From CAVVXN01 sp963772585 (GTDB lineage Bacteria; Planctomycetota; PLA2; JAEUHO01): a stretch of DNA of 64,000 nt. Shown here piece after piece: positions 7,357-15,958 of this stretch. The position numbers were made by a program, and so were the translations under genes. Below the pieces are notes generated by a model that did no database searches, was not told the DNA's origin, and saw only the letters and a list, made by a program, of their open reading frames with translations. The stretch covers positions 248,001 to 312,000 of the forward strand of contig CAVYXV010000002.1 in NCBI GenBank assembly GCA_963772585.1, given 5' to 3'. Position 1 is the stretch's first letter. Every line of letters begins with the position of its first letter.

Positions 7357-8330
7357 TGCGGCGGTTCCCGCCCCCCGCCCGGAGGATGGTGGAGCGCTTC
7401 ATGCTGTTCGCGCTCCAGAGCGCGACGCGCATCGTGCGGGCGTTGCCCACGCGGTGGGTCCTACGCATCGCCGACGTGCTGGGGACGGTGCTCTACTACG
7501 CGGACCGTCGCGGCCGCCGCGTGGGCCGACAGAACCTGGACGTCATGATGCAGCCGAGGCGTCCCTCGCGGGAGAAACGCCGGATCCTCCTGGCCTCCAT
7601 GCGAGGCGCGATGCGCGGGATCTGGATCACGCTTCACGCGTCGCCTCTCACCCCCGACCGCGTTCGCCGCTGGGTGGACATTCCCGAGGAGGTCGAGCGG
7701 ACCCTCCGCGAACGGGCGAGGCACGTCACCGGCGCCGTGGCCGTCTCCGCCCACCTCGGCAACTGGGAGATCCTGCTCGGGCTCGCCGGCGTCTTCCGCG
7801 ACATCATGCCCACGACGTTCCTCTTCGAGCCCAACAACACGCCCGGCCTCGACGCGTTCCTCGACTGGCTGCGCGGATCGAGCAGCGGTGCGAGTGCCAG
7901 CCGGAAGGGCGGAGCGCTGGCGCTCAGCCACCACGTGAAGCGGGGCGGCATCGCCGGCCTGCTCGTCGACCGCAACACGCGCCGTCGCCTGGGCGGGATC
8001 TGGGCCCCCTTCTTCGGCCTCGACGCCTGCACCACGCCGCTGCCGGCGCAGCTCGCCCGCCGCCACGGCGTGCCCATCGTGCCGCTGTTCTGCCTGCCCG
8101 TCGGGGGCGGTCGCTACCGGATCGAGCTCGGGCCGCAGGTGGACGCGGATCTCCACGACGGCCCCTTCGACGAGGATGTCCTCGAGCTCACCCGCCGCAT
8201 CAACGTCCTCGTGGAGGAGAGGATCCGGCGACAACCGGAAGCGTGGAACTGGACGCTCAAGCGGTTCAAGAGCCGGCCCACGCGCGAGCGCGGCCGCTAC
8301 CCGCCCTACAGCCTCTTCGATCCCCGCTGA
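7356..8330 (+). CDS. LpxL/HtrB-family lysophospholipid-type acyltransferase
   Basis: 324 residues starting at the ATG that overlaps the hydrolase stop. The family active site appears as AHLGNWE (His133, Glu138), the H-x4-E/D form used by lipid A late acyltransferases LpxL and LpxM; DRNTRRRLGGIWAPFFG matches the second conserved block. There is one N-terminal hydrophobic stretch. The family transfers acyl chains from acyl-ACP at the inner face of the cytoplasmic membrane. Such enzymes also occur in aryl-polyene and flexirubin clusters, where they attach the polyene to a lipid. Its position beside a dedicated carrier protein and ketosynthases makes that role plausible, but lipid A acylation cannot be excluded. 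It ends one base before the convergent neighbour. Confidence 0.85.
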   Translation: MRRFPPPARRMVERFMLFALQSATRIVRALPTRWVLRIADVLGTVLYYADRRGRRVGRQNLDVMMQPRRPSREKRRILLASMRGAMRGIWITLHASPLTPDRVRRWVDIPEEVERTLRERARHVTGAVAVSAHLGNWEILLGLAGVFRDIMPTTFLFEPNNTPGLDAFLDWLRGSSSGASASRKGGALALSHHVKRGGIAGLLVDRNTRRRLGGIWAPFFGLDACTTPLPAQLARRHGVPIVPLFCLPVGGGRYRIELGPQVDADLHDGPFDEDVLELTRRINVLVEERIRRQPEAWNWTLKRFKSRPTRERGRYPPYSLFDPR

Positions 8331-8331
8331 C

Positions 8332-9846
8332 TCAGTCGCCCGCGGCCTCCAGCAGCTCCTTGATCTCGCCCTCGATCTCCGGATCGATGTCGAGCCCGAG
8401 TTGCAGCAGCCGCTTGCCCTCCTCCGCGTCCTTCTCCAGCATCGCCTGCCCCAACCGAGCGTAGAATCGCCCTTCCAGCGGCGCCAGTTCGATCGCCCTC
8501 TTCAGCAGCTCGATCCTCTGGTCCCCGTCCACGAGCGACGCGAAGCTGTAGTAGGTCATCGGGTTCTTCGTGCCCTTGTCGATAGCCTCCTGGAACAAGC
8601 GCTTCGCCCGGATGGGCCGCCCGGTCCGCATGGCCCCCTGCGCGGCCTTCTCCAGCCCCGAAGCCGTGACCAGCTTCAGGTTCTCCTTGACGTACGTGTG
8701 CCACTCGCTCTCCAGGGCCTTCACGTCCTCTTCGTCACGCAGGTGGAAGACCTCCTTGAAGTAGTTCCACATGTCCTCCGTGCGGACGGTCTCCATGTTG
8801 TTGGGGCCCTCGCGGACGTGGTCCACGCCCTTGCCGCTCACCATGCCCTTGACGAATTTCTCGTACTTCTTCCGGTACTGCTTGTGGTTCATCAGGAAGT
8901 GGACGAACGACCATCCCCAGGTGTAGTGCTCGTACATCCGGGGCGTCGTCATCATCTTCTCGAGCGGCAACATCTCGCCCGCCGCGATGTCGTTCTTGAT
9001 CTCGACGAGGCGGCCTTCGAGAACGAGGCCGGTCTCGAGCTTGTTCTTGTCGTGGTCGTACTTGCTCGCGCCGTAGTACTCGGCCAGCGACTCTCCGAGA
9101 AAGTGCGGCGTATCGAAGTTCGGATCCTGCAGGAGCTGCAGGTAGTGGCACGCCTCGTGGTACATGACCTGCTCGGAGTGGGCGATGTCGAGCCGCTCGA
9201 GGTAGAAGTTCAACTCGAGGGGCTTGACGAAACGGAAGTACCCCTGGATGCCGCCGCCGACGCCGCCGATCTGGTGGAACTGATCGAGGTTGCTGTAGAA
9301 GCAGACCTTCAGCTTGCCGAGGTCGTGGGGCTGTCGGATCTTCCAGGTCTTGGCGAATTCGTCGTAGTAGGCCTCCATGAGATCCCGGAAGTACTCGAAG
9401 ACGTGCGGCGCGACGTTGTACTCGAACTCGAAGTGCTTCGTCTCCTCCTTGTAGCGGCGCCGCCACTGGCGGTGTTCGCGAATCTGCTCGACGTAGGCCC
9501 GGCGCTCCTCGAGACGCTTCTGGATCAACCGGTCGCGCTTGTCCGGCTTCACCCAGTCGCCTTGGAACTTGACGTACCCCTTCTCGTACTTCTCCTTTTC
9601 TTCGGGGGTCTTGGGCTCGGGCGGCGGCTGGTTGGGGAGAATCGTCTCCTCGATCAACTCGGACGGCACGATCACGTCGCCGTGATCGAAGTGGACCTTC
9701 ACGCCGCCCTCGACTCTCTCCATGCCGGAGCGTTCGAGGACGCGGCCGTCCGCGAGGACCAGGACGTCGGCGGCCGCCGGGGTCGCCGCGAGTAGGAAGA
9801 GCGCGAGCGCGCTCGCGAAACAGGAAAGGGCGCTGGACTTCGACAT
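8332..9846 (-). CDS. exported peptidase-MA-like zinc metalloprotease with TPR-like tail
   Basis: 504 residues with a signal peptide ending around Ala-Ala-Ala-Asp (residues 24-27). The zinc motif HEACH (230-234) and the downstream FLGESLAEYYG, with Glu252 as likely third ligand, mark a gluzincin of the peptidase MA type; the proteins often labelled DUF1570 look like this. Residues 105-140 are strongly charged and helical. The last ~100 residues form TPR-like helical pairs, ending with EGEIKELLEAAGD. Start is the ATG at 9846, preceded by a GAGG-containing purine stretch. It lies 26 bases downstream of a related secreted protein and probably shares its transcript. The substrate is unknown; the location should be periplasmic or outer-surface. 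Confidence 0.78.
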   Translation of the reverse strand: MSKSSALSCFASALALFLLAATPAAADVLVLADGRVLERSGMERVEGGVKVHFDHGDVIVPSELIEETILPNQPPPEPKTPEEKEKYEKGYVKFQGDWVKPDKRDRLIQKRLEERRAYVEQIREHRQWRRRYKEETKHFEFEYNVAPHVFEYFRDLMEAYYDEFAKTWKIRQPHDLGKLKVCFYSNLDQFHQIGGVGGGIQGYFRFVKPLELNFYLERLDIAHSEQVMYHEACHYLQLLQDPNFDTPHFLGESLAEYYGASKYDHDKNKLETGLVLEGRLVEIKNDIAAGEMLPLEKMMTTPRMYEHYTWGWSFVHFLMNHKQYRKKYEKFVKGMVSGKGVDHVREGPNNMETVRTEDMWNYFKEVFHLRDEEDVKALESEWHTYVKENLKLVTASGLEKAAQGAMRTGRPIRAKRLFQEAIDKGTKNPMTYYSFASLVDGDQRIELLKRAIELAPLEGRFYARLGQAMLEKDAEEGKRLLQLGLDIDPEIEGEIKELLEAAGD

Positions 9847-9872
9847 GGTCGCTCTCGAATCGCTCCTCGGGC

Positions 9873-11525
9873 TCAGTCCACGCTCTTGGCGTAGAGCTTC
9901 CCCAACCGCGTCCAATCCCGGTCCTTCCAGCCGCCGAAGGTGCGATCGAAGGTGCTCCCGAGGATCTCCTTCTCCTTCTTCTGCCAGGCTTCCTTGCGTT
10001 CCTTGAACCGGGCCTCCTCCTCCTCTTCGGTTTCCGGCGCCTTCTCTTCCTTGTCGTCCTTCTTCTCCTTCTCCTCGATCTCGGTGATGACGGCCTTCAA
10101 GTTGATCAGGTAGTCGTCGAGGACGCGACGGGTCTTCTTGTCCCGTGCGTCGAGAAGGAACCGCAGGAAGGCGGCGGACTGCTGCGAACGCGTCTTGTTG
10201 TCGTAGAACTCCTCCCGGGTCAGGAGCACCAGATCCTTGGGCGACGTGAGCGTTTCCGTGCGCGCGGCCTCGCGAAGGGCCTCCAGCTCCCACTGGTCGG
10301 CCTGGAACTCGAGTTTGCGTCCGTCGGCCCGGGCCGTGCCGATGACCTGGGGAAGGCCGTCATCCAGCCAGTACGGCAACGCGTTCCAGAGATCGCCATC
10401 CCGCTGGGAGAACCAGAGCCGGTACATGGCCCGGTTCACCGACTCGAGGCCCCAGCTCATCTTGCCGGCGTTCTTGTCCTTGTAGGTCACGATCTCGAAG
10501 TTGCGCCCCGCGAGCAGGCTGCCGAGCATGCTCTCCGTGGTGGCGCCCCGGAAGAGGGCGTCGTACTCCTCTTCGTCCTGGCAGATCCGGATGATCGGGG
10601 CGGTGACGTACTCGCCGGGGCCGATATAGTCGAACCGGTCGTCGAGCCACTTCCATACGGCCTCGACGTGCTGGCAGAGTTCCTTCGCGTACTTCTTGTC
10701 GGCGTGACTGAGGACGAGGAACGGGTCGATCTCCAGGACGTCCCACCCGTCCGGGGCGCTCTCACGGGCCTTGCGGCGGAGGATCTCCTCGTTCTGCGCG
10801 CGCTGCTCGGCCCGCGCCTCGGGCGTCATCTTCCTCTCGGGCTTGAACTCGATCGTGCCCGTCTCGCCCGTGGCCTGGGGGACCAACTCCTTCGTCCGCT
10901 TGATCTGCTTGAAGGACTTGAGCGACGCGTAGACATCGCCCTTCTCCTTCTCGTAGTAGTCCTCGAGCACCTCGAACTGGACCGCGACCTTCACGTCCTC
11001 CAGGTCGTAGACCCACGCCACGATCCGCTTCGGGGCGTTGGCCAGCTTCTCGACCTTGATCTCGAGCATGCGGACGGGGATCCCGCGGACGTCGCCCTCG
11101 TCGTCCTGGGAGATGAACCAACCGCCGCCCCGGTACTCGCGGCGGAGGTAGTCCTCGTAGTCCTTGTAGGGGTGATTGAGGTCCACGACGACGGTGGGAT
11201 CGTCTTCGTCCCCCTTGATCTCGGCCTTCCGCGTCTTCTCGATGACGGCATCGATGAACGAGATCATGGTCATGCGGGGCTTGAACTCGTACGTCCAACC
11301 CTCCGTCGGATCCGTGTAGAAGTCGTTCTTGTCGGCGACGTACTGGCCGACGACCCACTTCTCCTCGCTCAGACTCGGGACCGTCTCCCATCCCGAGGGC
11401 GTGCGGATCTTGAACCCGATCCGCTCGTCTTCGTGGTAGCTGCCGAGTCCGGCACTCGCGGGGGCGGCCAGGAGGGCCAGGAGCCCGAGGACGCCGAGAC
11501 GGAATCCGATCCCCTGGAGACGCAT
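9873..11525 (-). CDS. exported protein resembling peptidase-MA proteins but lacking the HExxH motif
   Basis: 550 residues with a clear signal peptide (hydrophobic core LGVLGLLALLAAPASA). The N-terminal half (to ~220) is a beta-rich region with Trp-containing motifs such as PSGWETV and GGGWF, as in surface-binding modules. The C-terminal half parallels the neighbouring metalloprotease, including LPYWLDDGLPQVIG where active members have W-x-x-E-G, but the HExxH position reads NRAMY and the third-ligand Glu is Asp. It is therefore likely catalytically dead, perhaps a partner or scaffold for the adjacent protease (inference). A Lys/Glu-rich stretch lies at ~490-525. The start at 11525 has an AGGA-type ribosome binding site and a TAGAAT element about 30 bases upstream. 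I recognise no named family. Confidence 0.7.
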   Translation of the reverse strand: MRLQGIGFRLGVLGLLALLAAPASAGLGSYHEDERIGFKIRTPSGWETVPSLSEEKWVVGQYVADKNDFYTDPTEGWTYEFKPRMTMISFIDAVIEKTRKAEIKGDEDDPTVVVDLNHPYKDYEDYLRREYRGGGWFISQDDEGDVRGIPVRMLEIKVEKLANAPKRIVAWVYDLEDVKVAVQFEVLEDYYEKEKGDVYASLKSFKQIKRTKELVPQATGETGTIEFKPERKMTPEARAEQRAQNEEILRRKARESAPDGWDVLEIDPFLVLSHADKKYAKELCQHVEAVWKWLDDRFDYIGPGEYVTAPIIRICQDEEEYDALFRGATTESMLGSLLAGRNFEIVTYKDKNAGKMSWGLESVNRAMYRLWFSQRDGDLWNALPYWLDDGLPQVIGTARADGRKLEFQADQWELEALREAARTETLTSPKDLVLLTREEFYDNKTRSQQSAAFLRFLLDARDKKTRRVLDDYLINLKAVITEIEEKEKKDDKEEKAPETEEEEEARFKERKEAWQKKEKEILGSTFDRTFGGWKDRDWTRLGKLYAKSVD

Positions 11526-11555
11526 GGTTCCTCTCTCCCTTCGTACGACGCATCG

Positions 11556-11561
11556 ATTCTA
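11556..11561 (-). promoter_or_regulatory. putative -10 element TAGAAT for the leftward secreted-protein pair
   Basis: TAGAAT read on the - strand, 30 bases upstream of the ATG at 11525 in otherwise very GC-rich DNA. It differs from TATAAT at one position. No convincing -35 element is seen at 16-18 bases. The same hexamer occurs upstream of the divergent peptidase gene and next to bamA. Confidence 0.4.
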
Positions 11562-11641
11562 GGGCACGGGGCCTCCGGATTCGACCGTCTCGTCCCCCTT
11601 GGACGCGGCGCGCGGGCGGGGGTTCCGGCCGGCCACGGACG

Positions 11642-11647
11642 TAGAAT
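11642..11647 (+). promoter_or_regulatory. putative -10 element TAGAAT for the M1-M28-PDZ gene
   Basis: TAGAAT on the + strand 32 bases before the proposed GTG start at 11680. It mirrors the TAGAAT serving the opposite gene 80 bases away. The ATG at 11599 would lie upstream of the resulting transcription start, which supports the downstream GTG as the real start. Confidence 0.4.
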
Positions 11648-11679
11648 CCGGCCTTCCGCCGAAAGTCCCGGAGATCGAC

Positions 11680-14600
11680 GTGCGACGCTCCTCCCCCCTC
11701 TTCCCGCTCCTGGCTGCCTGCGCGCTCCTGCTCCTGCTCCCGGCGGCCCCGGCCCGGGCGGGCGAACCGATGCCGCACCACGACCTGCGCGCGCGCGTGG
11801 AGCCCGACACGGGGCGGCTGGCGGCGACGGACCGCCTCCACGTCCCCCGGCGGTTCCTGGGGGAGGCGGGCGTGCTGGAGGTCCGCCTCCACGCCGGGCT
11901 GTCGCTCTTTGCGACCGATCCCGCCTGGCACGTGGAGCCCGCCTCGGACGCCGAAGAGCCGGGCGGCGCGCCCTCGCGCCTGTGGCGCGTGCGGCCTGCC
12001 GCCGGTCCGTGGCCCGCGGGCGACGTGGTGCTGCCGCTCCGCTACGAGGGGACGATCCGACATCCCCTCCAGAAGGAGCAGGAGGAGTACGCCCGGTCCT
12101 TCTCCCGTACGCCCGGCACGATCTCCGCGGAGGGCGTGGTTCTCACCGGCGCCACGGGGTGGGTGCCGAGCCTCGGGGAGGACGCGCTGACGTTCACCCT
12201 GACGGTGGACGTGCCCAAGGGCTGGGACGCCGTGAGCCAGGGGAGCCGGACCCTCGAGGCGGAGAAGGGCGGCCGGCACGTCGTGACGTGGGACTGTCCC
12301 CACCCGATGGAGGAGGTGTACCTGATCGCCGCTCGGTGGACGGAGTACGACCGGAAGGTGGGGCCGGTGCTCGCCCAGGCGTATCTCCGCGAGCCGGACG
12401 AGGCGCTCGCCGGCCGCTACCTGGAGGCGACGGACGCTTACATCGGGATGTACGGGCGGCTGATCGGACCCTATCCCTTCGGCAAGTTCGCGCTGGTCGA
12501 GAACTTCTGGGACACGGGCTACGGAATGCCGTCGTTCACCCTTCTCGGGCCGCGCGTCATCCGGTTCCCCTTCATCCTCACCTCGTCCTACCCCCACGAG
12601 ATCCTCCACAACTGGTGGGGCAACTCCGTCTACGTGGACTGGCAGACCGGCAACTGGTGCGAGGGCCTCACCGCCTACATGGCGGACCATCTCATCCAGG
12701 AGGGGCGGGGCGAGGGCGCCCGCTACCGCCGCGACACACTCAAGAAGTACCGGAACTACGTAGACAGCGGTCGTGACTTCCCGCTCACGGCGTTCCACTC
12801 GCGCCACTCCAGCGCCACGGAGGCGGTGGGATACGGCAAGGCGCTGATGGTCTTCCACATGGCGAGGCGCCGGCTCGGCGACGCCGCCTTCAAGAGCGCG
12901 ATCCGCGCCTTCTACGGAGAGGAGATCTGGCACCACGCGTCGTGGGCCGATCTCGCGCGGGCCTTCTCCGCCGCCGGCGGCGACGACTTCACGCCGTGGA
13001 TCGAGACGTGGACCCGGCGCGCGGGCGCGCCCACGCTGGCGATCCAGGCCGAGGCGGCCGGGGAGAACGACCTGGCCGTGACGCTCCTCCAGACGCAGGA
13101 AGGCGACGTGTGGCCGGTGGACGTCCCCGTCGCCGTGACGATCGAGGGGCGGAAGGATGCCGTGGTGGCCGTCGTCCCGATGCGGGAGAAGCGCGTCCGA
13201 ACCACCCTCCACCTTCCCGCGCGCCCCCTGCGCGTGGACGCCGACCCGATGTTCGACGTGTTCCGCAGGCTCGACCTCTCCGAGGTCCCCGCCACGCTCG
13301 GCGAGGTGTTCGGGGCGGAGCGCGTCACGATCGTCGTGCCCACCGCTTCGAACGACCCCCTGGCCCCCGCGTGGTCGCGGTTCGCCGAGACGTGGAAGAG
13401 CGGCGCGGCGCCCGGGGCCGTGGACGTGGTCGGCGAGGACGCCCTGGAGACCCTTCCCGCCGACCGCGCCGTGTGGGTGCTCGGAGAGACGAACCGGTGG
13501 GCCGGCGCGCTGGCGAAGGGCCTCGCCCGGCACGACGCGGGCCCCGACGGCGCGAGCTGGCGCTTCGGAAGCGAGCGCGTACCGCGCTCGGGCCACGGCG
13601 TCGCCTACGTCACCCGCCCGACGGGGGCCGGAGGGGAGGAACGCCCGGCCATCGGCTGGGTGGCCACCGACGTCGAGGCGTCGCTCCCCGGCCTCGCCCG
13701 GAAGCTCCCGCACTACGGTCGCTACTCGTACCTGGCGTTCGAAGGCGACGAGCCCACGAACGTGGTCAAGGGAGAGTGGTCGTCGACGGGTTCGCCGCTG
13801 ACCGTGCTGCTCGCCGGCGACGTCCCTCGGGCCGCGCTTCCCGCGCGCGAGCCGCTCGCACGCCCCGAGCCGCTCTTCGACGCGGATCGCCTCATGGCCC
13901 ACGTCCGCACGCTCGCCGACGACGCGCTGGAGGGTCGGGGCGTGGGCACCGCGGGTCTCGCCAAGGCGGCGCAGATCGTCGCGAAGGGCTTCGAGACCGC
14001 GGGGCTGGAGCCCGCCGGCACGGACGGCTTCTTCCAGCCCTTCGAGGTCCAGGGCGGCCCCGACGGCAAGCCCGTGACGCTCGAAAACGTCGTGGGCGTC
14101 CTCCCCGGGCGCGATCCGGCGCTCGCCGACCACGTGGTCGTCGTCGGGGCCCACTACGACCACCTCGGCTACGGCTGGCCGGACGTCCGCGAGGGTCAGG
14201 AGGGGAAGATCCACAACGGCGCCGACGACAACGCCTCCGGCGTGGCGGTGCTCCTCGAGCTGGCCCGGCGGCTGGTCGAGGAGGGACCGAGCGCGCGAAG
14301 CGTCGTCTTCGTCGCCTTCAGCGGCGAGGAATGGGGCCTCCAGGGCTCGCGGTACTTCGTGGCCCACAGCCCGCGCTGGCCGCTGGGCGAGGCGATCGCG
14401 ATGGTGAACATGGACACGGTCGGCCGCCTCGGCGAAGGACCTCTCCTCGTCCTCGGCACCGGCTCCGCGACGGAGTGGCCGCACGTCGCCCGCGGCGTCG
14501 GCTTCACGACGGGCATCGCCTCGAAACCGATCGACGAGGATCCCCAGGGCAGCGACCAGGTCGCCTTCCGGGAGATCGGGGTGCCCGCCATCCAACTGTT

Positions 14601-15045
14601 CACGGGCGCGCACGAGGACTACCACCGCCCCACCGACGACGTGGAGAAGATCGACGCCGAGGGCCTCGTGAAGGTGGCCACCTGGGCGCACGAGACGATC
14701 CGTTACCTCGCGGACCGTCCGACCCCGCTGACGCCGGCGGGAGAGACGCCCTCCGCGCCTCCCCCGGGCCCGAAGACCGCGCGCAAGGTCCTGCTCGGAA
14801 CCGTGCCGGCCTTCGACTACCAGGGCGAAGGCATACGAGTGGAGAGCGTCGTCACGGGCTCGCCGGCCGAGAAGGCCGGGATCCGGGCGGGCGACGTGCT
14901 GCTCGCCATCGACGGCAAGCCGCTCACGGACCTCAGGACGTACGCGAACGTGCTCCGCGACTACGCGGATGGCGACGTGATCACGGTCCGGCTCCGCCGC
15001 GACGGCGAGGAGATCGACCGGAAGGCCACGCTGGAGGCGCGCTGA
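11680..15045 (+). CDS. exported three-module peptidase: M1-like, M28-like and PDZ domains
   Basis: 1121 residues from the GTG at 11680, which follows a GGAG ribosome binding site and opens a signal peptide (VRRSSPLFPLLAACALLLLL). Module 1: M1 aminopeptidase-like, with zinc motif HEILHNWWG at ~306-314 and Glu in NWCEGLTAYMAD about 20 residues later. Module 2 (~740-1015): M28 aminopeptidase-like, with HYDHLGYG (~825), NGADDNASG, FSGEEWGLQGS, NMDTVG and HEDYHRPTDD, which together supply the usual two-zinc ligands. Module 3 (~1030-1110): PDZ, with GSPAEKAGIRAGDVLLAIDG. Each is a known exported-peptidase domain; all three in one chain is uncommon. It probably degrades peptides in the periplasm. 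A start at the ATG at 11599 would add 27 residues and lacks support. Confidence 0.88.
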   Translation: MRRSSPLFPLLAACALLLLLPAAPARAGEPMPHHDLRARVEPDTGRLAATDRLHVPRRFLGEAGVLEVRLHAGLSLFATDPAWHVEPASDAEEPGGAPSRLWRVRPAAGPWPAGDVVLPLRYEGTIRHPLQKEQEEYARSFSRTPGTISAEGVVLTGATGWVPSLGEDALTFTLTVDVPKGWDAVSQGSRTLEAEKGGRHVVTWDCPHPMEEVYLIAARWTEYDRKVGPVLAQAYLREPDEALAGRYLEATDAYIGMYGRLIGPYPFGKFALVENFWDTGYGMPSFTLLGPRVIRFPFILTSSYPHEILHNWWGNSVYVDWQTGNWCEGLTAYMADHLIQEGRGEGARYRRDTLKKYRNYVDSGRDFPLTAFHSRHSSATEAVGYGKALMVFHMARRRLGDAAFKSAIRAFYGEEIWHHASWADLARAFSAAGGDDFTPWIETWTRRAGAPTLAIQAEAAGENDLAVTLLQTQEGDVWPVDVPVAVTIEGRKDAVVAVVPMREKRVRTTLHLPARPLRVDADPMFDVFRRLDLSEVPATLGEVFGAERVTIVVPTASNDPLAPAWSRFAETWKSGAAPGAVDVVGEDALETLPADRAVWVLGETNRWAGALAKGLARHDAGPDGASWRFGSERVPRSGHGVAYVTRPTGAGGEERPAIGWVATDVEASLPGLARKLPHYGRYSYLAFEGDEPTNVVKGEWSSTGSPLTVLLAGDVPRAALPAREPLARPEPLFDADRLMAHVRTLADDALEGRGVGTAGLAKAAQIVAKGFETAGLEPAGTDGFFQPFEVQGGPDGKPVTLENVVGVLPGRDPALADHVVVVGAHYDHLGYGWPDVREGQEGKIHNGADDNASGVAVLLELARRLVEEGPSARSVVFVAFSGEEWGLQGSRYFVAHSPRWPLGEAIAMVNMDTVGRLGEGPLLVLGTGSATEWPHVARGVGFTTGIASKPIDEDPQGSDQVAFREIGVPAIQLFTGAHEDYHRPTDDVEKIDAEGLVKVATWAHETIRYLADRPTPLTPAGETPSAPPPGPKTARKVLLGTVPAFDYQGEGIRVESVVTGSPAEKAGIRAGDVLLAIDGKPLTDLRTYANVLRDYADGDVITVRLRRDGEEIDRKATLEAR

Positions 15046-15055
15046 TGGGCGTACC

Positions 15056-15835
15056 TCACGCGTAGCGCGCCAGCGTGTCGAGGAGAACGGGCCGCGCCGC
15101 GTCGAACAGGCGACGAAGGGGCTCGGCCGCCGCCTGTGCCGAGGCCGTGCCCTCTTCGCGGCACGCGAGCGCGAGGGCGAAGGCCTCCGCCGGAGCGTCG
15201 CCCCGCCGGATCTCCCGCGCCAACGCCTCGCTCTTCCCGACGAGCTCCCCGTCGCGCCAGAAGACGAGCGAACGGGCGGCCCAGTGGAGCAGCGCGGCCC
15301 GGCGGACGGGCGACGGGCGGCCGGCGAGCTCGAAGCGGTCGAGATCCCGGCGGAGCTGGCCGGCCAGGTCCGCCTCCGAGGGCGGGGCGACCTCCGGCGC
15401 GTTCCCGACCAGCGGGATGCCGTGGCCGTGGAGGACGAGCCGGTCGAACGGCTCCAGGGTGGCCGCTTCGTAGGCCCGCACCCGGCCGTCGTGGATGGCG
15501 ACGCCCCTTCCCCGACCCCGCGCCCCGCGGAGCAGGTCGGCGAGGAGCACCACGCCCTCGACGAATTGGGAGGAGGCCCACCCCCCCTCTCCGCCTTCGA
15601 CGAAGCGCCCGACGAGCCGCCGGTGCACCTCGTCGAGCCGGGCGAGCGCCCGGTCGTCCGGAAGGCGTCGCGCCACGACGCAGACGTCGAGGTCGCTCCA
15701 GCGCGGGGCGAAGTCCCCCAGCGCGAGCCCGCCGAGGAGGAGGACGCTCGACGCGTCCCCTCCCAGGATGGCCAGCATCTCCCCCACCCAGGCGGCGAGC
15801 GCCGGCCGCGCCGCCCGCGGGATCCGTTCGTCCAT
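15056..15835 (-). CDS. nucleotidyltransferase-superfamily protein
   Basis: 259 residues, ATG at 15835. The motif LLGGLALGDFAPRWSDLDV is the G-G/S-x(9-13)-D-x-D signature of the polymerase-beta-like nucleotidyltransferases, with the two metal-binding Asp in SDLDV. The remainder is alpha-helical, with KSEALAREIRRGD and a C-terminal helix bundle, similar to aminoglycoside-type and stand-alone nucleotidyltransferases, but I cannot assign a substrate. It converges on the peptidase fusion (10-base gap) and diverges from the kinase gene. A longer reading from farther upstream would collide with the kinase promoter and is less likely. Confidence 0.7.
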   Translation of the reverse strand: MDERIPRAARPALAAWVGEMLAILGGDASSVLLLGGLALGDFAPRWSDLDVCVVARRLPDDRALARLDEVHRRLVGRFVEGGEGGWASSQFVEGVVLLADLLRGARGRGRGVAIHDGRVRAYEAATLEPFDRLVLHGHGIPLVGNAPEVAPPSEADLAGQLRRDLDRFELAGRPSPVRRAALLHWAARSLVFWRDGELVGKSEALAREIRRGDAPAEAFALALACREEGTASAQAAAEPLRRLFDAARPVLLDTLARYA

Positions 15836-15918
15836 CCGTCGGCTCCGCGCCCACCGGGGCAGGGTACCCGGGAGGGGCGCCACGAGACCCCCGCCGCGGG
15901 TCGCGGCGGCCCTTCGGG

Positions 15919-15924
15919 CATAAT
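15919..15924 (+). promoter_or_regulatory. putative -10 element CATAAT for the kinase gene
   Basis: CATAAT (one mismatch to TATAAT), 35 bases before the proposed TTG start of the kinase at 15959. It is followed by a purine-rich GGAAGGA that could act as ribosome binding site, somewhat far (about 11 bases) from the start codon. No clear -35 element is visible. Confidence 0.35.
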
Positions 15925-15958
15925 CCGGGTCGGTCCGCATCGGAAGGACGACCCACCC

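Noticed and set aside
8176..9795. Rightward 539-codon frame opposite the HEACH protease
   Set aside because: Low-complexity Leu/Val/Asp antisense shadow; the leftward protein has a signal peptide and zinc motif.
11599..11679. ATG 11599 as start of the M1-M28-PDZ gene
   Set aside because: It lies upstream of the TAGAAT element and puts 27 polar residues before the signal peptide; GTG 11680 has a ribosome binding site.
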